Assembly: GCA_964431735.1 (NCBI GenBank)
Contig: CAYSLJ010000002.1
Span: 1-64,000 of the forward strand
DNA length: 64,000 nucleotides
From: CALARM01 sp964431735
Lineage (GTDB): Bacteria; Vulcanimicrobiota; SpSt-956; JAKJGF01
Reading direction: 5' to 3'
Each line of letters starts with the position of its first letter. Positions within the stretch are counted from its first letter, which is position 1. A program made the translations under genes and the position numbers. Under the pieces are notes generated by a model, which made no database searches, was not told where the DNA came from, and was given only the letters and a program-made list of their open reading frames with translations. Positions 49,796-59,312 of the stretch are shown one piece after another.

Positions 49796-52102
49796 TCACC
49801 TTTCACTCTTCTCATATAAATCTATATAATTTAACTTCTCTGAAATCTCATGTTCAGGATATCCCAGTTCTAAGGCTTTATTAAATAAAATTCTGGCTTC
49901 TTTAAATCTGCCGGCTTTTATCATAGTTACAGCCAGATTATACTGAAGTTCAGGTACAGACGGATTTAACTCTACAGATCTGTTCAGAGCAGTTATAACA
50001 CCTTCTATATTACCCTTCTTATCATAAATTACTGCAAGATTTGAATAAACTGCAGGATTATCAGGATTTAATTCAAGAGATTTTTTAAAATATTCTTCTC
50101 CTTTATCCAGGTCGCCTTTTTCAAGATATACAAGAGCCATATTGAAATAAGCTTCAAAATCATCAGGAGAAAAGGTGATGGCTTTTCTGTAAAACTCTTC
50201 TGCAAGGTCTAAATTTCCCTCTTTTCTATAAAGAAGAGCCATATTGCAATAAAGCTCAGGGAAATCTTCTTTAAACTCCAGGGCTTTATTATAATATTCC
50301 ATAGCTTTTTTATAATCTTCACGGAGATAATAAAGGAAGCCCAGACTGTTATAAACGCGAGGAAATTTATGAAGTTCCAGTGATTTCGTAAAAGCTTTTT
50401 CTGCATCTCCGTAAAGATTTTCTTTTTCTAATTCCATGCCTGTCATGTAATAAGCGGTGGAATAAAACTTCAGTAATTCTCTGCTGAAATATTCATTGTA
50501 CCGGGAAGGTTCAAGACTATTTCTGAATTTATACCCATCTTCCAGCAATGTTAAAATTTTCTCAGGTTTACGAATGTCGTCAGAGGAGAATCTGTAAACA
50601 AGACCGCAGCAGGTCATATAACCGGAAAATTCTTCCGGCGGTATATCAAAATATAAAGGATATTTCAGGGCAATCATTTTTATAATGTCATCTCTGCCGG
50701 ATGAACCGGCAAAAATACCAGGATAGAAATCTTTCATCTGACGTTTATACCACTCAGAATTTAAAAGACCATAGTGAAAAACTTTCACGTCTTCTCTAAC
50801 ATGTTCCACATGCTGAAAATACATGACTGCCATGCCGCACAGATCGCTCTTACAGATGAGAGCAGAATTCTCAGGAAGACTGTTGAGAAGATTCTTACTG
50901 TAGTCATAATATAAATAATTATTGCTGTTACTTACCCTTCCATAGTTATAAATAAGAGGAATTAAGATAAGTAATAAAAGTAAATAGGACAGAGAAGGTT
51001 TTTTAATTTTTTCAGTAATAAAGTGCATGGAAAAACCTGTAAAAAATGTAATGGCAAGAAAAGAAGGCAAATAAAATCTCTCTATGAGCCATTTCCAGCC
51101 TTCTTCCTGGGGAGGAGAAGCTACAAACAGGAAAAATGGGCCGGACAGGATAAATATTAACAGAAAAAATAAAAAAATCTTTCTGTCTTTTCTGAAAGAT
51201 TGAAAGATTCCCAATAAAAACAGGGGGATAAATAAAAATGTCCACTGACAGGCGAGAGATGTAAAATACACCGAAATAGTATGAAGAAATCCGGCGAAAT
51301 AACCGGAATTCCCTGATGCACTCAGGCTCACGGAACCATAGCCCCTTCTTGATATTATCCCTATAATTCCGTATAAATCAGTGCCTCCCCAGTTCAGAGG
51401 AGATGAACCGGCTCTGAGCGGTATATAGAGATACGGAACAAGTCCAATCAGAAAGAATATACAAAAAAATAAAATGTTTCTATAAGACAAAGACTTTTTT
51501 TGAGTAAAGAGTAAATAAAAAAATGAAGGGAACAATAAAATTATCGTATGATGGTGGCAGAAACTCAGACCGCAGAGAAAGGAGAATATATAAAGAAGCT
51601 TATCTCCGCTCTCTCCCCTGCCGGTTCTTTCCCGTCTGAGTAACAGAACATATATCATAGAAATGGCAAGGAATAGATTCAGTGTAAAAACCTCTGTACA
51701 GGCAGAAAGTTTCCAGAATGTGTAAGAAAAAGAATAAATTAAAGCCGTAATAATGGCAGGCACGTTATGTTTAAATAAGAGAAAAGCGCTTAAAAAAATA
51801 AGAATAGCAGAAAGGGAAGAAAAAAAAGCAGACATAAAATTTAATCTGAAGGGAATATTCCCGATGGGAAGAGATGCAAAAATATGTCCTGCCATACTGT
51901 AAAGAGGATAACCGGGAGGGTGGTTTATACCGAGGAGATATGAGTTGGTTACAAGTTCTGCTCCGTCTCCGAGAGGTGAAAGGGACGGGAAAGCAGTCAG
52001 TAAGTAAATAATAAGAGTAAAAAGAAAGATAAATATGGAAAGCAATATAAGAGATTTTCTGTCACTGTATTTCTCTGAGGCAAGAACTTTATTTTTTCTC
52101 AT
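49796..52102 (-). CDS. DUF2723 (GT-C-like) membrane protein with C-terminal TPRs
   Basis: 768 residues from ATG 52102; the longer frame to 52198 reads through heptads. The N-terminal half has about ten membrane segments with the DUF2723 signature DGAELVTNSYLLGINHPPGYPLY, resembling protein O-mannosyltransferases of the GT-C fold. The C-terminal third has about six TPR units (AKAMEYYNKALEFKEDFPELYCNMALLY). Probably a glycosyltransferase using a lipid-linked sugar, but the donor and acceptor are unknown. Confidence 0.8.
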   Translation of the reverse strand: MRKNKVLASEKYSDRKSLILLSIFIFLFTLIIYLLTAFPSLSPLGDGAELVTNSYLLGINHPPGYPLYSMAGHIFASLPIGNIPFRLNFMSAFFSSLSAILIFLSAFLLFKHNVPAIITALIYSFSYTFWKLSACTEVFTLNLFLAISMIYVLLLRRERTGRGESGDKLLYIFSFLCGLSFCHHHTIILLFPSFFYLLFTQKKSLSYRNILFFCIFFLIGLVPYLYIPLRAGSSPLNWGGTDLYGIIGIISRRGYGSVSLSASGNSGYFAGFLHTISVYFTSLACQWTFLFIPLFLLGIFQSFRKDRKIFLFFLLIFILSGPFFLFVASPPQEEGWKWLIERFYLPSFLAITFFTGFSMHFITEKIKKPSLSYLLLLLILIPLIYNYGRVSNSNNYLYYDYSKNLLNSLPENSALICKSDLCGMAVMYFQHVEHVREDVKVFHYGLLNSEWYKRQMKDFYPGIFAGSSGRDDIIKMIALKYPLYFDIPPEEFSGYMTCCGLVYRFSSDDIRKPEKILTLLEDGYKFRNSLEPSRYNEYFSRELLKFYSTAYYMTGMELEKENLYGDAEKAFTKSLELHKFPRVYNSLGFLYYLREDYKKAMEYYNKALEFKEDFPELYCNMALLYRKEGNLDLAEEFYRKAITFSPDDFEAYFNMALVYLEKGDLDKGEEYFKKSLELNPDNPAVYSNLAVIYDKKGNIEGVITALNRSVELNPSVPELQYNLAVTMIKAGRFKEARILFNKALELGYPEHEISEKLNYIDLYEKSER

Positions 52103-52150
52103 CAATATAATATACACAAAAAGGAAAATTATGTAAAGATTTATATGAGA

Positions 52151-52186
52151 ATCGTAACGCGTAACGCGTAACGCGTGACGGGAGGA
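52151..52186. repeat. Heptad array cutting the IS607-type remnant
   Basis: ATCGTAACGC-GTAACGC-GTAACGC-GTGACGGGAGGA. It lies between the membrane-protein start and the recombinase fragment, and the fragment's reading frame runs into it. Confidence 0.88.
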
Positions 52187-52397
52187 ACAGCTTCTCATTC
52201 TTCGTTGTGATCGAACCTGCCATGACCGTTAGTGGAGTAAACCGTTGAAATATTTCATTTAGCTGGTCTTCACTGTACATTCTGTGATGACCTTTTGTCT
52301 TATAAGCAGGGATTAATATGCCTTTTTTTTCCCAGTCTCTTAAAGTCTGAACACTTTTACCTATCTTTTTCGCAAATTCTCCAACTGAGTACATCAT
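52187..52397 (-). pseudogene. IS607-type serine recombinase remnant (MerR-like DNA-binding part)
   Basis: The coding part starts MYSVGEFAKKIGKSVQTLRDWEKKG and continues GHHRMYSEDQL, the N-terminal MerR-type helix-turn-helix typical of IS607-family TnpA. In intact proteins a serine resolvase domain follows. Here the frame turns into unrelated sequence after NEIFQ and then translates heptads. The catalytic domain is absent, so this is a remnant. It could instead be a stand-alone MerR-like regulator, less likely. Confidence 0.65.
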
Positions 52398-52553
52398 AAG
52401 ATAATTTTACTACAGAATCAACTGAATTTCAAGTGTTATTTGTAGATTTTTGTAGTTTATCCATACCAGTTCTTTGACCTTTTTTGTGGGCTTTTTTCCC
52501 GTAAAGAGGGATTAAAAAAATTAACCATTCACCCTGTTTTCTTATGTTTTTTT

Positions 52554-52562
52554 TGATATAAT
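52554..52562 (+). promoter_or_regulatory. Extended -10 promoter of second AAA-ATPase-like gene
   Basis: TGATATAAT, with TATAAT at 52557-52562, is followed by AGAGAGGTG and the ATG at 52581. It is the same arrangement as at 37406. Confidence 0.5.
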
Positions 52563-52580
52563 AAAGAGAGGTGAAATTTT

Positions 52581-54341
52581 ATGGAAAGAAAAAAAAATCC
52601 CTATGGTATATCTGATTTTGATAGGATAAGAAGAGAAAATTTTTATTATATAGATAAAACCAGATTTATTGAGAAAATAGAAAATTCTTCATCTTTTTTA
52701 TTTTTCATCAGACCGAGACGGTTCGGAAAATCTCTCCTGCTATCTGTTCTTGAATGTTATTATGATATAGAAAAAAAAGACGAATTTGAAGCTCTCTTTT
52801 CCGGCACCTGTGTCTATGAAAATCCTACAGAGGAGAAAAACAAATACTTCATATTAAAATTTAATTTTTCTGAAGTAAGCGGAAATATCAATAAAATAGA
52901 GGAATCGTTTAACAGGACTGTGAGGCTCTCATGTCTGAGGTTTATTAAAAAATATAAACATTACCTTGAAGATAATGATGGAAAAATGTATAAAACCATA
53001 GAAAATACAGAGTATGCTTCGGAAATTTTAAAATATGTCATCAGTTTTATGGAAGACAGAGAAAAGATTTATCTTCTCATAGATGAATATGATAATTTTA
53101 CTAACACAATAATCTCCTCACAGGGTAAAGAACGATATATGGCAATAACACACGGAGAAGGCTTCTACAGAAATTTCTTCAATGTAATCAAAGCAGGAAC
53201 TACCGGCACAAATGCTCCTGTCTCGAAATTATTCATAACAGGAGTATCACCTGTTACAATGGATGATGTAACAAGCGGATTTAATATAGGAGATAATATA
53301 ACGACAGATCCTTCCTTTAATGAAATGGTCGGCTTTACTGAAAAAGAAGTTTCTGACCTTCTGGATTATTATAAATCTTCCGGTTTAATCGGAGAAGAAA
53401 AAGATAAATTAATTCAGATAATGAAACCCTGGTATGATAATTATCTTTTTTCAAAGCACAAACAAACCAGAATGTATAATTCAGATATGGCTCTTTATTT
53501 TATTAAAGAATATATAAAGATTAATAACATTCCTGAAAATATGTTAGATCACAATATAAGAACAGACTATAAAAAACTCAGGCATCTTATCATAACAGAT
53601 ATGGAAGGCCAATTCAGGGTAAACGGGAATTTCGAGAAATTAAAGAAAATACTTGAAGAAGGTCAGATTACTTCAGATATAGCAAGAACTTTCTCTGTTG
53701 ATAAAATAATAAATCCTGAGAATTTTATCTCTTTATTATATTATTTCGGATTATTGACAATAAAGGGAGTATATCAGGGAATGCCTCTCCTTATAGTTCC
53801 CAATGAAGTCATAAGGCAGTTATATTATGAATATATAAGAGATGCCTATTATGATACAAAGCTATTTAATATAGATCTGTATAAACTTGGGCAACTCTTC
53901 AGAGATATGGCCTATAACGGCAAATGGGAAGAACTATTTATATATCTTTCTGATGAGATGAACAACCAGACCTCTTTAAGGGATTATATTCAGGGAGAAA
54001 AGTCTGTTCAGACCTTTCTCCGGGCCTATCTGAATATATCTAATTATTATATAACCAGAAGTGAATGTGAATTAAATAAAGGTTACTCCGATATATTAAT
54101 GCTTCCAAATCTGCTGAATTTCCCGGATATGGGTTATTCCTATCTGCTGGAGATAAAATACATAGGGGTAAGTGAATACAGTGAAAGCAGGGTAAACTCC
54201 AAAATCCTTGAAGCAGAAGATGAGTTAAAAAGATATGAGAAGGACAGTGATTTAAAGAAGCTGACAGGAAATACACAATTGATTGAGATAATTCTTGTTT
54301 TCTGCGGTGTTGAACTGAAGTGCAGAAGGGTGTTCGGGTAA
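52581..54341 (+). CDS. AAA-ATPase-like/PD-(D/E)XK protein, second copy
   Basis: 586 residues, closely related along its full length to the protein at 37441 (shared PYGISDF, FIRPRRFGKS at 44-51, YLLIDEYDNFTNTIISS, ITGVSPVTMDDVTSGFNIGD, the nuclease-like YSYLLEIKYI). The small insertion near residues 265-275 (SSGLIGEEKD) is the main length difference. Both copies have the same promoter type. Function unknown. Confidence 0.85.
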   Translation: MERKKNPYGISDFDRIRRENFYYIDKTRFIEKIENSSSFLFFIRPRRFGKSLLLSVLECYYDIEKKDEFEALFSGTCVYENPTEEKNKYFILKFNFSEVSGNINKIEESFNRTVRLSCLRFIKKYKHYLEDNDGKMYKTIENTEYASEILKYVISFMEDREKIYLLIDEYDNFTNTIISSQGKERYMAITHGEGFYRNFFNVIKAGTTGTNAPVSKLFITGVSPVTMDDVTSGFNIGDNITTDPSFNEMVGFTEKEVSDLLDYYKSSGLIGEEKDKLIQIMKPWYDNYLFSKHKQTRMYNSDMALYFIKEYIKINNIPENMLDHNIRTDYKKLRHLIITDMEGQFRVNGNFEKLKKILEEGQITSDIARTFSVDKIINPENFISLLYYFGLLTIKGVYQGMPLLIVPNEVIRQLYYEYIRDAYYDTKLFNIDLYKLGQLFRDMAYNGKWEELFIYLSDEMNNQTSLRDYIQGEKSVQTFLRAYLNISNYYITRSECELNKGYSDILMLPNLLNFPDMGYSYLLEIKYIGVSEYSESRVNSKILEAEDELKRYEKDSDLKKLTGNTQLIEIILVFCGVELKCRRVFG

Positions 54342-54394
54342 CGGTAAATCAGTAAAGAGTGACTACGGACAAATTGATATCAAAATTGACAATT

Positions 54395-56403
54395 TCACTC
54401 AGAAACCATGTCTCCGCCACTGTTGCCTCCGGATGGAGGTTGACTCACAGGCGGCGGGCTCGAACTGCTGTCATCTGAGTAGCCGCATCCTCCACCGCCA
54501 CCGCTCCAGCCGGTATTATTATCTGTTCCGCTCCAGGTAGTCGTGCTCGCTGCTCTTATTTTTTCATCAATCTTTTTTATATAATCAACGGCATTTTTCT
54601 GCATATCTCCACCGGGTTTAAGGGTCACTATATTATCAAAATAATACCTTGCTTCTTCATATTTTCCACTTTTATAAAGGCTTTCCCCTTTATTCATATA
54701 ACAGGCCGAAAGCCCTGCTTTTACATCTTTATCTGTATTATTTATATCCATTGCCTTTTTAAAATTCTTCTCTGCTTCATCATATTTCTTTTTTCCCGAA
54801 TAACTCTGGCCAAGTTTTACATAACAGGTAAAACTCACAGAAAGGATATTCTTCTTTTCTTCACCGGAAGAGTTTAATTTCAAAGCTTTCTCCAGATATG
54901 TAACGGCATTTGTGTAATGCTTTAATTTATAATAAGCAGTCCCGGAAGCTATAACGGCGGACTTATCAGAATTGTATATGGTAAGTATTTTTTTAGCCGT
55001 ATCAATAACTTTCTCATATTCTCCCTGTGCTGTATAACATCTGACCAACTTCTCAGAGATTCCATATTATCCGAATCTTTACTCAGAACCTTCAGAAAAC
55101 AGGCGGAAGCATTTTTATAGTCCTTTTTACCAATGAAGATCTTTCCGAGTTCCAGATAGTCATCTTTTTTAAATTTACCTGCTGCTGCAAATTTATCCAG
55201 AACATCTTTTAAAGAAGTATAATCTTTTTTCTTTCTATACAGATCATCCAGTGCCGAAAGGGCTTTTTCGTTTTTACCATCAATAGATACAGCCTGATTG
55301 TAATAGACTGCAGCACTATTGGGATCTTCCATTTTCTGAGCTATATCTCCGAGAGATAATAAAATATTGCTTTTATTTTTAATATCTTTTTCAATCTTTA
55401 AGAGCTTATCATAATTTTTTTTCGCCGTTGTATATTCACTGTTCCTGTATGCATCTTCTGCCCACTTTTTTAAATTAACGGGATTATTCAAATAAATATG
55501 TCTCATTACATCACCTGCTATAAATACAATCAAGAACGCAATTATTGCAGGTATGAAGAATTTTTTATTATCTTTTTTATCTTTCTTTTGAAAAGCAGTT
55601 TTCACCGGCACAGTAGGTGTATGATAAACCATTCCGGTTGGAATGGGGCTTTGCCTGGGAAGTGTTTCTTTCGAAGAAATCCCGGAATAAGCCACATCAG
55701 TTTTATATAATGATCTCTCCTGAGAGGGAGTTACAGAAGGCGGAACAGGTATTGATGAATATGGTACAGTGGAGTTATAAGGAACAGTAGGAGTATTTAC
55801 TGTAACAGAAATATTTTTCATATTTTCAAGGGCTTCTTTCATATGTAAGGCATTTTTATAACGGCCGTCAGGGTTCATAGAAAGAGCACACATTACTATA
55901 TCATCAAGTTCCTGTGGCACATCCGGCTTATGACTTCTTACAGGGGCAAAATCTCCCGGTATTACCGGAACTATACCGGTCAACAAACAGTGTATTGTAG
56001 CACCGAGGGAATATATGTCAGATCTTATTTCAGGTTTTCCCAGCAATATTTCTTTAGGGGCAAATACTGGTGTGCCTATTACTGTTTTTGTGGAATCATT
56101 TCCCGGAGTCATGGTTCTTGCTATACCGAAATCTATAAGCATCAATCTGTTATCTGAATAACGAAGCATTATATTGCCGGGTTTTAAATCCCTGTAGACT
56201 ATGGGAAGATTCTAATTATGAAGGTAATCCAGAACCTGAAGCAACTCTTTTGCCCATGCTATTACCAGATCCGGCGGGACTCCTTCCACTCCGTAACTTC
56301 TCATAACGGTATCAAGATCTTTACCATCTATATATTCCATTACAAGATAATAACGGCCTGATGTTATGAAATAATCTTTTACTACAGGTAAATTCGGATG
56401 TCT
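54395..56403 (-). pseudogene. Decayed Ser/Thr protein kinase-TPR gene
   Basis: A paralogue of the intact kinase at 30964. Three lesions are visible. The first about 103 codons are missing, replaced at 56401 by a B element immediately before LRHPNLPVVKDYF. A stop follows YLHN, just before LPIVYRDLKPGN (about 56212-56216). A frameshift near 55045 separates NMESLR from LVRCYTAQGEYEK. The kinase core (DFGIART, APKEILLGKPEIRSD), transmembrane helix, TPRs and Gly/Ser-rich tail are otherwise preserved, so decay is recent. Confidence 0.88.
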
Positions 56404-56640
56404 AAGTACCGTAACAGGTAAATTGGTACCAAAAAAAATATGGAACATGCTCCTGTCCCTGGCCGGGCTCTGGAGGAAAAGATATGCCGTATTAAAAGAG
56501 AGTTGTAAATGATATAGAAGCAAAATATTAACAGTCTGCAAAACCAGTTTACCACGTAACAGGATCATATCTTTTCCGGAAGAGTCCGGTCAGGGACAGG
56601 GTTTAGAAATGGATACTGACTTATCTGGAGCGGTAATAAG
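56401..56640. repeat. Complete B-type miniature inverted-repeat element
   Basis: Arms of about 85 bp: TACCGTAACAGGTAAATTGG, TGTCCCTGGCCGGGCTC and GGAAAAGATATGCCG at the left, and in reverse complement TTACCGCTCCAGATAAG, TGTCCCTGACCGGACTC and GGAAAAGATATGATCC at the right. About 240 bp in length. It truncates the kinase pseudogene on one side and supplies the last codons and stop of the SUMF1 gene on the other. No open frame for a transposase. Confidence 0.88.
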
Positions 56641-57358
56641 GTGTCTTCACAATCCGAAAACCCAGGTAATCATAACTGAACATGGGGGCTCCGCTGTTAC
56701 GAATAGCAGATCTGCAGCAATATGCATCATAACACCAGCATCCGCCTCTATAGACACGGAATGTTCCGAAATCCGCTCCTGACGGATTGACTGAATGCTC
56801 GTCCGAATAATCACCGAACCAGTCACTGCACCATTCCCATACATTTCCCATCATATCATAGAGGCCGAATTTATTCGGCTTTCTCTGTCCAACAGGATGG
56901 ACTTTACCTTCTGAATTACCAAAATACCAGCAAAACTCATCATCCATCTCTGTGCCCCAGTAATACTCGGTAGTGGTTCCGGCGCGGCAGGCATATTCCC
57001 ATTCAGCCTCTGTGGGAAGTCTGTAAGTTTTTCCTGTCTTCCCGCTCAGCCACTGACAATAGGCACATGCTTCATCCCATGTTACATTTACTACTGGCAG
57101 ATTGTCGCCGGGATTCTCATGTTCAGGATCAAACAGAGAATACTCTTTATTGGTCACTTCATATGTTCCTATATAAAAATCACTTAATGTGACCTGATGA
57201 ACAGGCATGGCAATATCAGTCTGCCCCATTTGAAAAGTTCCGCCTTTGATAAAAACCATATCAGGCTCTATATAAGGTCTCACGTCGTCAGAAGAAAAAA
57301 GTGAAACACTTAAGGATAATATAAATATTAAGATATAAAATTTCTGTATAAGCTTCAT
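56621..57358 (-). CDS. Secreted SUMF1-domain protein
   Basis: 245 residues: a signal peptide (about 1-22) and a complete SUMF1/FGE-like domain (MVFIKGGTFQMGQT; NLPVVNVTWDEACAYC; YRLPTEAEWEYACRAGTT; FGLYDMMGNVWEWCSDW; DYLGFRIVK). The C-terminal residues YYRSR-stop come from the B element. No ribosome-binding site is seen; heptads lie just upstream. It is related to the C-terminal domain of the protein at 39248. Confidence 0.83.
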   Translation of the reverse strand: MKLIQKFYILIFILSLSVSLFSSDDVRPYIEPDMVFIKGGTFQMGQTDIAMPVHQVTLSDFYIGTYEVTNKEYSLFDPEHENPGDNLPVVNVTWDEACAYCQWLSGKTGKTYRLPTEAEWEYACRAGTTTEYYWGTEMDDEFCWYFGNSEGKVHPVGQRKPNKFGLYDMMGNVWEWCSDWFGDYSDEHSVNPSGADFGTFRVYRGGCWCYDAYCCRSAIRNSGAPMFSYDYLGFRIVKTPYYRSR

Positions 57359-57367
57359 ATTTTTTTA

Positions 57368-57402
57368 TCGTGACGCGTGACGCGTAACGCGTGACGCGTG
57401 GG
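57368..57402. repeat. Heptad array upstream of SUMF1 gene
   Basis: TCGTGACGCGTGACGCGTAA-CGCGTGACGCGTGGGAAC. Four units, 10 bp upstream of the SUMF1 start. Confidence 0.9.
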
Positions 57403-57474
57403 AACAGATTTAACTCAGTATAAGACTATTTATAACAAATCCTCTAATCCTATAAATCCTATTTTGCTCCCTGT

Positions 57475-58650
57475 CTAAATCCCATTAATCTCAGTCAGGT
57501 AATCACATGCAATCTGGCATAAGAGAGCAGAGCCTGTAACAAGGCTGTCTTCATTGAGATCAAACTTCGGATGATGAAGAGGAGAATGAAAACCTTCTCC
57601 TCCGCCTCCGACACGAATAAAAGCACCTGGAACCTTCTGAAGGAAACAGGAAAAATCCTCTCCCCCCATAGAAGGATGGGACTTTACGAGAACATTTTCC
57701 CTGCCCAGTAATTTCACGGCACTTTCTTCAACAAATTTCGTAATGGCAGGTTCATTGACTCCTCCAGGATATCCTTCCATAAAATTCAGTTCATAATCCC
57801 CTCCGTAACTGGCCACAATGGAAGAAATAACTTTATTCATAACAGGAGGAATTTCTTTATGAATTTCATTCGAAAGGGTTCTTAAGGTACCTTCCATTTC
57901 AACATGATCTGCTACGATATTATATCTGTCTCCCCCTTTTATTGTGCCAATTCCTATAAGAACTGTTTCTGTAGGATCTACATGCCTTGTTCTTATCCTC
58001 TGAATTGCCTGTATAACCTCTGCTGCCATAGTTATAGCGTCAATAGCTTTATGAGGTTTTGCCACATGGCCTGCCAGACCCTTTAAAACAAGGGTAAATT
58101 TACTGCTTGCAGCATGGGTCTGACCGTAGGAAATACCAATCTTTCCCGCTTCAATATCAGAGATCATATGAAGGGCAAAAGCTGCATCTACATGAGGATT
58201 CTCAAGGACTCCAGCATCTATCATGGGTTGAGCGCCTCCGGGGCCTTCCTCTGCAGGCTGAAAAATAAATTTTACATTTCCTTTTAATAAATCTCTTCTG
58301 CCTGAAAGAATCTTTGCGGCACCGAGCAACATGGCAGTATGAGCATCATGGCCGCAGGCATGCATTACACCGGGATTTTTAGATTTATAGGGAACATCAT
58401 TTTCTTCCTGAATACTCAGGGCATCCATATCTGCCCTCAGAGCAACGGTTTTACCATGCTCTTTTCCCCTGATAAGTCCTACTACTCCTGTATTTACAAG
58501 TCTGAAACAGTCTATACCGAAACTCTTCAGACACTCATCTACAAGAGCAGAGGTTTTTACTTCATTAAACCCTGTTTCAGGATATTCATGAATAAGTCTC
58601 CTCCATTTACTGAGATCTGGTTTTATATGGCATGCGTCAGTTAAAAACAT
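57475..58650 (-). CDS. M20-family amidohydrolase (hippurate/N-acyl-amino-acid hydrolase-like)
   Basis: 391 residues. Metal-binding motifs: ALRADMDAL, MHACGHDAHTAMLLGAA, FQPAEEGPGGAQPMID, and late HPSMGGEDFS. The dimerisation domain is inserted (about 180-290; GLAGHVAKPHKAIDAI). It cleaves N-acyl or N-acetyl groups from amino acids; the exact substrate (hippurate, N-acetyl-diaminopimelate or others) is not fixed by sequence. GGAGGT precedes the ATG, with a heptad array further upstream. Confidence 0.9.
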   Translation of the reverse strand: MFLTDACHIKPDLSKWRRLIHEYPETGFNEVKTSALVDECLKSFGIDCFRLVNTGVVGLIRGKEHGKTVALRADMDALSIQEENDVPYKSKNPGVMHACGHDAHTAMLLGAAKILSGRRDLLKGNVKFIFQPAEEGPGGAQPMIDAGVLENPHVDAAFALHMISDIEAGKIGISYGQTHAASSKFTLVLKGLAGHVAKPHKAIDAITMAAEVIQAIQRIRTRHVDPTETVLIGIGTIKGGDRYNIVADHVEMEGTLRTLSNEIHKEIPPVMNKVISSIVASYGGDYELNFMEGYPGGVNEPAITKFVEESAVKLLGRENVLVKSHPSMGGEDFSCFLQKVPGAFIRVGGGGEGFHSPLHHPKFDLNEDSLVTGSALLCQIACDYLTEINGI

Positions 58651-58664
58651 TTATGTACCTCCGG

Positions 58665-58701
58665 TTCGTAACGCGTGACGCGTAACGCGTGACGCGTAAT
58701 T
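58665..58701. repeat. Heptad array between CBS and M20 genes
   Basis: TTCGTAACGCGTGACGCG-TAACGCGTGACGCGTAATTC: alternating GTAACGC and GTGACGC units. Confidence 0.88.
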
Positions 58702-58720
58702 CACAGATTTTACCTGCCAA

Positions 58721-59182
58721 TCATTGTTCGCCATTTTTAGCAAGAATTGTAAGAATATCTTTTCTTCCTATTATTCCTATGAGTTTTTTATCTTTTACCA
58801 CGGGAATTCTTTTAATTTTTCTCGTCACCATAGCACTGGCTATCTCTTCAAGAGGAGTATCTTCAGTAACTGCTATGACTCTTTTTGTCATAACGTCTGC
58901 TGCAGTAGTGCCGAGCATTTTCTTTAATTCAGCTTCCATAGCATTGGGATGTTCCAGATAAATAACTCCGCCAAGGATCTGATAAAAGAGTGGCATATGA
59001 AATTTAGATGCCCTCATAACGAGATCTCCGTCTGTTATTATACCGACAACTTCTTCCTTATCATTCAGTACGGGAATAGCTTCTATATCATTTTCCGACA
59101 TCATTTTTACCAGTTCCTTTACAGGAGTATCAGGTTTTACGGTAATAACTTCTTTAGTCATTAAATCTTTTGCAGTAATCAC
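58721..59182 (-). CDS. CBS-domain pair protein
   Basis: 153 residues with two CBS motifs: residues 1-60 (MTKEVITVKPDTPVKELVKMM; IPVLNDKEEVVGIITDGDLV) and 92-150 (DVMTKRVIAVTEDTPLEEIA; IPVVKDKKLIGIIGRKDIL). Such pairs bind adenine nucleotides and regulate partners. No catalytic domain attached. GTG start with AGAGGA upstream. Confidence 0.88.
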   Translation of the reverse strand: MITAKDLMTKEVITVKPDTPVKELVKMMSENDIEAIPVLNDKEEVVGIITDGDLVMRASKFHMPLFYQILGGVIYLEHPNAMEAELKKMLGTTAADVMTKRVIAVTEDTPLEEIASAMVTRKIKRIPVVKDKKLIGIIGRKDILTILAKNGEQ

Positions 59183-59231
59183 CTTTTATCATCCTCTCTT
59201 TAATAATAAACATCTATCCTAATTCTAATCC

Positions 59232-59310
59232 ACATCACGCATCACGCATCACGCATCACGCATCACGCATCACGCATTACGCATCACGCATCACGCATCA
59301 CGCATCACGA
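59232..59310. repeat. Longest heptad array (about 11 units, GTGATGC class)
   Basis: ATCACGC is repeated about eleven times, with a single ATTACGC unit, between the beta-propeller gene and the CBS gene. On the coding (minus) strand it reads GTGATGC. It ends at the GATAATATCG flank beside the propeller gene's stop. Confidence 0.93.
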
Positions 59311-59312
59311 TA

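Noticed and set aside
59232..59310. CRISPR array
   Set aside because: Units are 7 bp and contiguous with no unique spacers of 30-40 bp, and there are no cas genes in the window.
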